A DNA stretch of 64,000 nucleotides from Lysinibacillus sp. FJAT-14745 (GTDB lineage: Bacteria > Bacillota > Bacilli > Bacillales_A > Planococcaceae), in NCBI RefSeq assembly GCF_001275675.1, contig NZ_LITM01000010.1, positions 33,625 to 97,624 of the forward strand, read 5' to 3'. Position numbers and translations under genes: made by a program. Positions 62,143-64,000 of this stretch are shown here, piece after piece. The stretch's first letter is position 1. Every line of letters begins with the position of its first letter. The notes beneath the pieces are model-generated. The model worked only from the letters and a program-made list of their open reading frames with translations, did not search any database and was not told where the DNA came from.

Positions 62143-62484
62143 ATGACTGATCGTATTTTGAGCCACCCTGTTTTAGGAGTTTTACCTTCAAAGGAAAAAG
62201 TGTCTTTCACTTTTGATGACCAAGAATATGAGGGATACAAAGGTGAATCCTTAGCAGCTGCCCTACTTGCAAATGGTATTCGCATCTTACGTGTCCATGA
62301 AGAAACAGGTCACCCCCGTGGCATCTACTGTAATATTGGTCACTGCTTTGAGTGTCGCGTCAATGTCAACGGTTTAGAAGGAGAGCGTGCATGTATAACA
62401 CCTGTCTCTGATGGCATGGTTGTGAAAAGTGGTAAGACACTTCCTACGTCGGTCCGTGACTGGAGGAAAAACAATGGAAAATAA
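62143..62484 (+). CDS. [2Fe-2S] ferredoxin-like small subunit (LhpF/SoxA N-terminal type)
   Basis: 113 residues of plant-type-ferredoxin fold: KVSFTFDDQEYEGYKGESLAAALLANGI, then YCNIGHCFECRVNVNG with Cys spacing CxxxxCxxC and a fourth Cys in ERACITP. It resembles the N-terminal 2Fe-2S domain of sarcosine oxidase alpha and the small subunit of hydroxyproline dehydrogenases. Overlaps the flavoprotein gene by 11 nt, indicating coupled translation. Confidence 0.8.
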   Translation: MTDRILSHPVLGVLPSKEKVSFTFDDQEYEGYKGESLAAALLANGIRILRVHEETGHPRGIYCNIGHCFECRVNVNGLEGERACITPVSDGMVVKSGKTLPTSVRDWRKNNGK

Positions 62485-63691
62485 AGTGATTATTATTGGT
62501 GCTGGTCCTGCTGGGCTCTCTGCCGCTATTACATTAGCAGAAAAAAATATAGCTGTTCTTGTCATTGATGAATACTTATATGCAGGAGGACGCTTACTTG
62601 GACAATTATATGAAGAAAGTCCAGGAAAATGGTGGAATGGCATTGTAGAATCCGAGCGTTTATTGGAACGTGCAAAAGCTCTCGATGTCGAACTTTTACT
62701 ACAAACGAGCGTTTCAGATTTAGAAAAAATTGAGCAAGAGTGGGTCGTCCATACAAATAAAGGTGTATTTCGTACAAGGCAGCTTCTGTTAGCTACAGGT
62801 GCCGCTGAATCGCCATTCCCAATTCCAGGATGGACCCTTCCTGGCGTAATGTCTGTAGGGGCTGCACAAGTAATGACAAATGTACATCGTGTAAAGCCTG
62901 GCAAACGTGGGGTCATTATTGGCGTTAACGTACTTTCCTCAGCCATCGCGATGGAATTACAAATCGCAGGCGTTCAAGTAGCAGCTATCACATTACCCGC
63001 TACTAACTTATTAACAGCGGATAGCGGAAACCCTCTAGAGGTCATGAATTCACTACTACATGTATCTCATATGGCCCCCTCTCCCCTTGTTAAAATCGGA
63101 AGTAAGTTTATGAAAAATGAATTTATGAAAAAGTTAGGCATTACCTTCTATCCAAAAAACGGAGTAAAAATGTGGGATATTCCAATCATGTTACGAAAAG
63201 CAGTCGTTGAAATTGTTGGCAAAGATCAAGTGGAAGGTGTAGTCATTGCAACAGTAAATACTGACGGCTCCATCGTTCCCGGCAGTGAAAAACGCATAAA
63301 AGCGGATTTCGTTTGTATCGCCGGCGGATTATACCCTTTAGCAGAACTTGCTTCTTTAGCAGGTTGTCCATTCCATTATATTGAACAATTAGGTGGATTC
63401 ATCCCGTTACATAATGAGCAAATGAAAACCAACTTAGAGGGGCTACATGTTGCAGGCAATATTACAGGAATTGAAGGAGCGAAAGTTGCGTTAGCACAAG
63501 GGAAAGTTGCTGCGCTTACAATCGCACATAAATTAGACACTGGCACTACAAAGCAAGAAATTCAACGCGCTATTAAAGATGTCGAGACAACAAGAGCAAA
63601 CGCACATATTCAATTCCATCCAGAAGTTTTAGCAGGTCGCCAACAATTGAAAAAAATCTGGATAGAGTCATATCCAAAGGTTACCAAATAA
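62474..63691 (+). CDS. FAD/NAD(P)-dependent oxidoreductase subunit (LhpE/HcnB type)
   Basis: 405 residues from ATG 62474 (TGGAGG upstream). NKVIIIGAGPAGLSAAITLAEKNIAVLVIDE is the FAD fold, GKRGVIIGVNVLSSAIAMELQ a second nucleotide-binding fold, and VAGNITGIEGAKVALAQGKVAAL the C-terminal FAD contact. The CxxxC centre of disulfide reductases is absent. It is the electron-transfer flavoprotein of a three-part dehydrogenase together with the oxidase at 58682 and the two Fe-S proteins just upstream. Confidence 0.85.
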   Translation: MENKVIIIGAGPAGLSAAITLAEKNIAVLVIDEYLYAGGRLLGQLYEESPGKWWNGIVESERLLERAKALDVELLLQTSVSDLEKIEQEWVVHTNKGVFRTRQLLLATGAAESPFPIPGWTLPGVMSVGAAQVMTNVHRVKPGKRGVIIGVNVLSSAIAMELQIAGVQVAAITLPATNLLTADSGNPLEVMNSLLHVSHMAPSPLVKIGSKFMKNEFMKKLGITFYPKNGVKMWDIPIMLRKAVVEIVGKDQVEGVVIATVNTDGSIVPGSEKRIKADFVCIAGGLYPLAELASLAGCPFHYIEQLGGFIPLHNEQMKTNLEGLHVAGNITGIEGAKVALAQGKVAALTIAHKLDTGTTKQEIQRAIKDVETTRANAHIQFHPEVLAGRQQLKKIWIESYPKVTK

Positions 63692-63797
63692 AACTGTCAG
63701 TATTTTAGACAAAACAAAAAAGTGTATAACATTTGGAAATAAGTAATATTACACACTACAAGCATTCGAGTCAGCATAAACAACAGAACAACCTAAG

Positions 63798-64000
63798 CAA
63801 TTCTGCCAAGGCATAATTGCTTCCTTAACGGCTTTGTGTTTGCACAAAGCCGTTTCCGTGACATCTGCCAGAGGCTTTAGGCCAACAGATGGTTTTTGCG
63901 CGAAAACGAAGTGGCAGCGGCAGATGGTTTTTGCGCGAAGCGAAGCGGCAGCGGCAGATGGTTTTTGCGCGAAAGCGAAGCGGCAGCGGCAGATGGTTTT
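63798..64000. repeat. Composite repeat: 22-nt palindrome and 35-bp units (copy L, cut by the window end)
   Basis: The palindrome CAATTCTGCC/GGCATAATTG starts at 63798. A GGCTTTGTG/CACAAAGCC hairpin follows, then AGGCCAACAGATGG and at least three ~35-bp units with GCGCGAAAGCGAAGCGGCAG up to the window edge. Order and content agree with copy F at 40486. Confidence 0.75.

Overview
The window is low-GC Firmicutes DNA, most likely from Lysinibacillus or a close spore-forming relative. Supporting features are a CIRCE-controlled groESL, Rex, TatAC and a tsaE-tsaB-rimI-tsaD block next to an ABC-F gene (the neighbourhood seen at ydiB to groEL in B. subtilis), strong AGGAGG ribosome binding sites with frequent TTG and GTG starts, S-layer-homology exported proteins and a SleL/YaaH spore-cortex hydrolase. 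The genus is inferred from memory of gene content and was not searched.

Layout. 1-6.5 kb: end of a heme-synthesis oxidase, a HemAT oxygen sensor, a Sel1-repeat protein with a minisatellite just upstream, a frameshifted YdcF-like gene and a two-gene exported/YxcD pair. 6.6-11.3 kb: an SGNH esterase with SLH domains, an EndoQ-like nuclease, a small protein, and a TetR gene with paired SMR pumps carrying two identical operators. 11.7-14.7 kb: a B12 riboswitch and BtuCD-like transporter, then BioY. 15-17.8 kb: an MhqR-type quinone-stress operon with two palindromic operators. 17.9-23.5 kb: an SLH/YcdB protein, SleL with an apparent ATT start, and an ECF sigma operon with its own ECF-type promoter. 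23.5-29 kb: a DUF4132 giant and its small partner. 29-31 kb: an AAA ATPase/Toprim pair resembling anti-phage modules. 31-35 kb: a proline-rich repeat protein, an exported protein, groEL and groES. 35-43.5 kb: YdiL, Tat, Rex, ABC-F and the tRNA t6A genes, with a DnaA-box cluster between the ABC-F gene and tsaD. 44.4 kb: tRNA-Asp.

44.9-63.7 kb looks like one physiological module. An oligopeptide ABC transporter (OppB, OppC, fused OppDF, OppA), an Xaa-Pro peptidase, the sigma-54 factor SigL, and a complete trans-4-hydroxyproline to 2-oxoglutarate pathway with its own sigma-54 activator lie together. I found -24/-12 sequences of TTGGCAC-N5-TTGCA type in front of the opp operon, oppA, the peptidase, the five-gene hydroxyproline operon and the three-gene dehydrogenase operon. 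The simplest reading is a SigL regulon for collagen-type (Pro/Hyp-rich) peptides. One gene in it is a proline-racemase homologue that has lost both catalytic cysteines.

The intergenic DNA is unusually rich in repeats: a family of 70-360 bp elements with imperfect terminal inverted repeats, a shared ~35 bp GC-rich unit amplified into tandem arrays, a 22-nt palindrome at five places, a separate MITE-like element with a 10-bp target duplication after the peptidase gene, and a 21-bp tandem repeat next to groEL.
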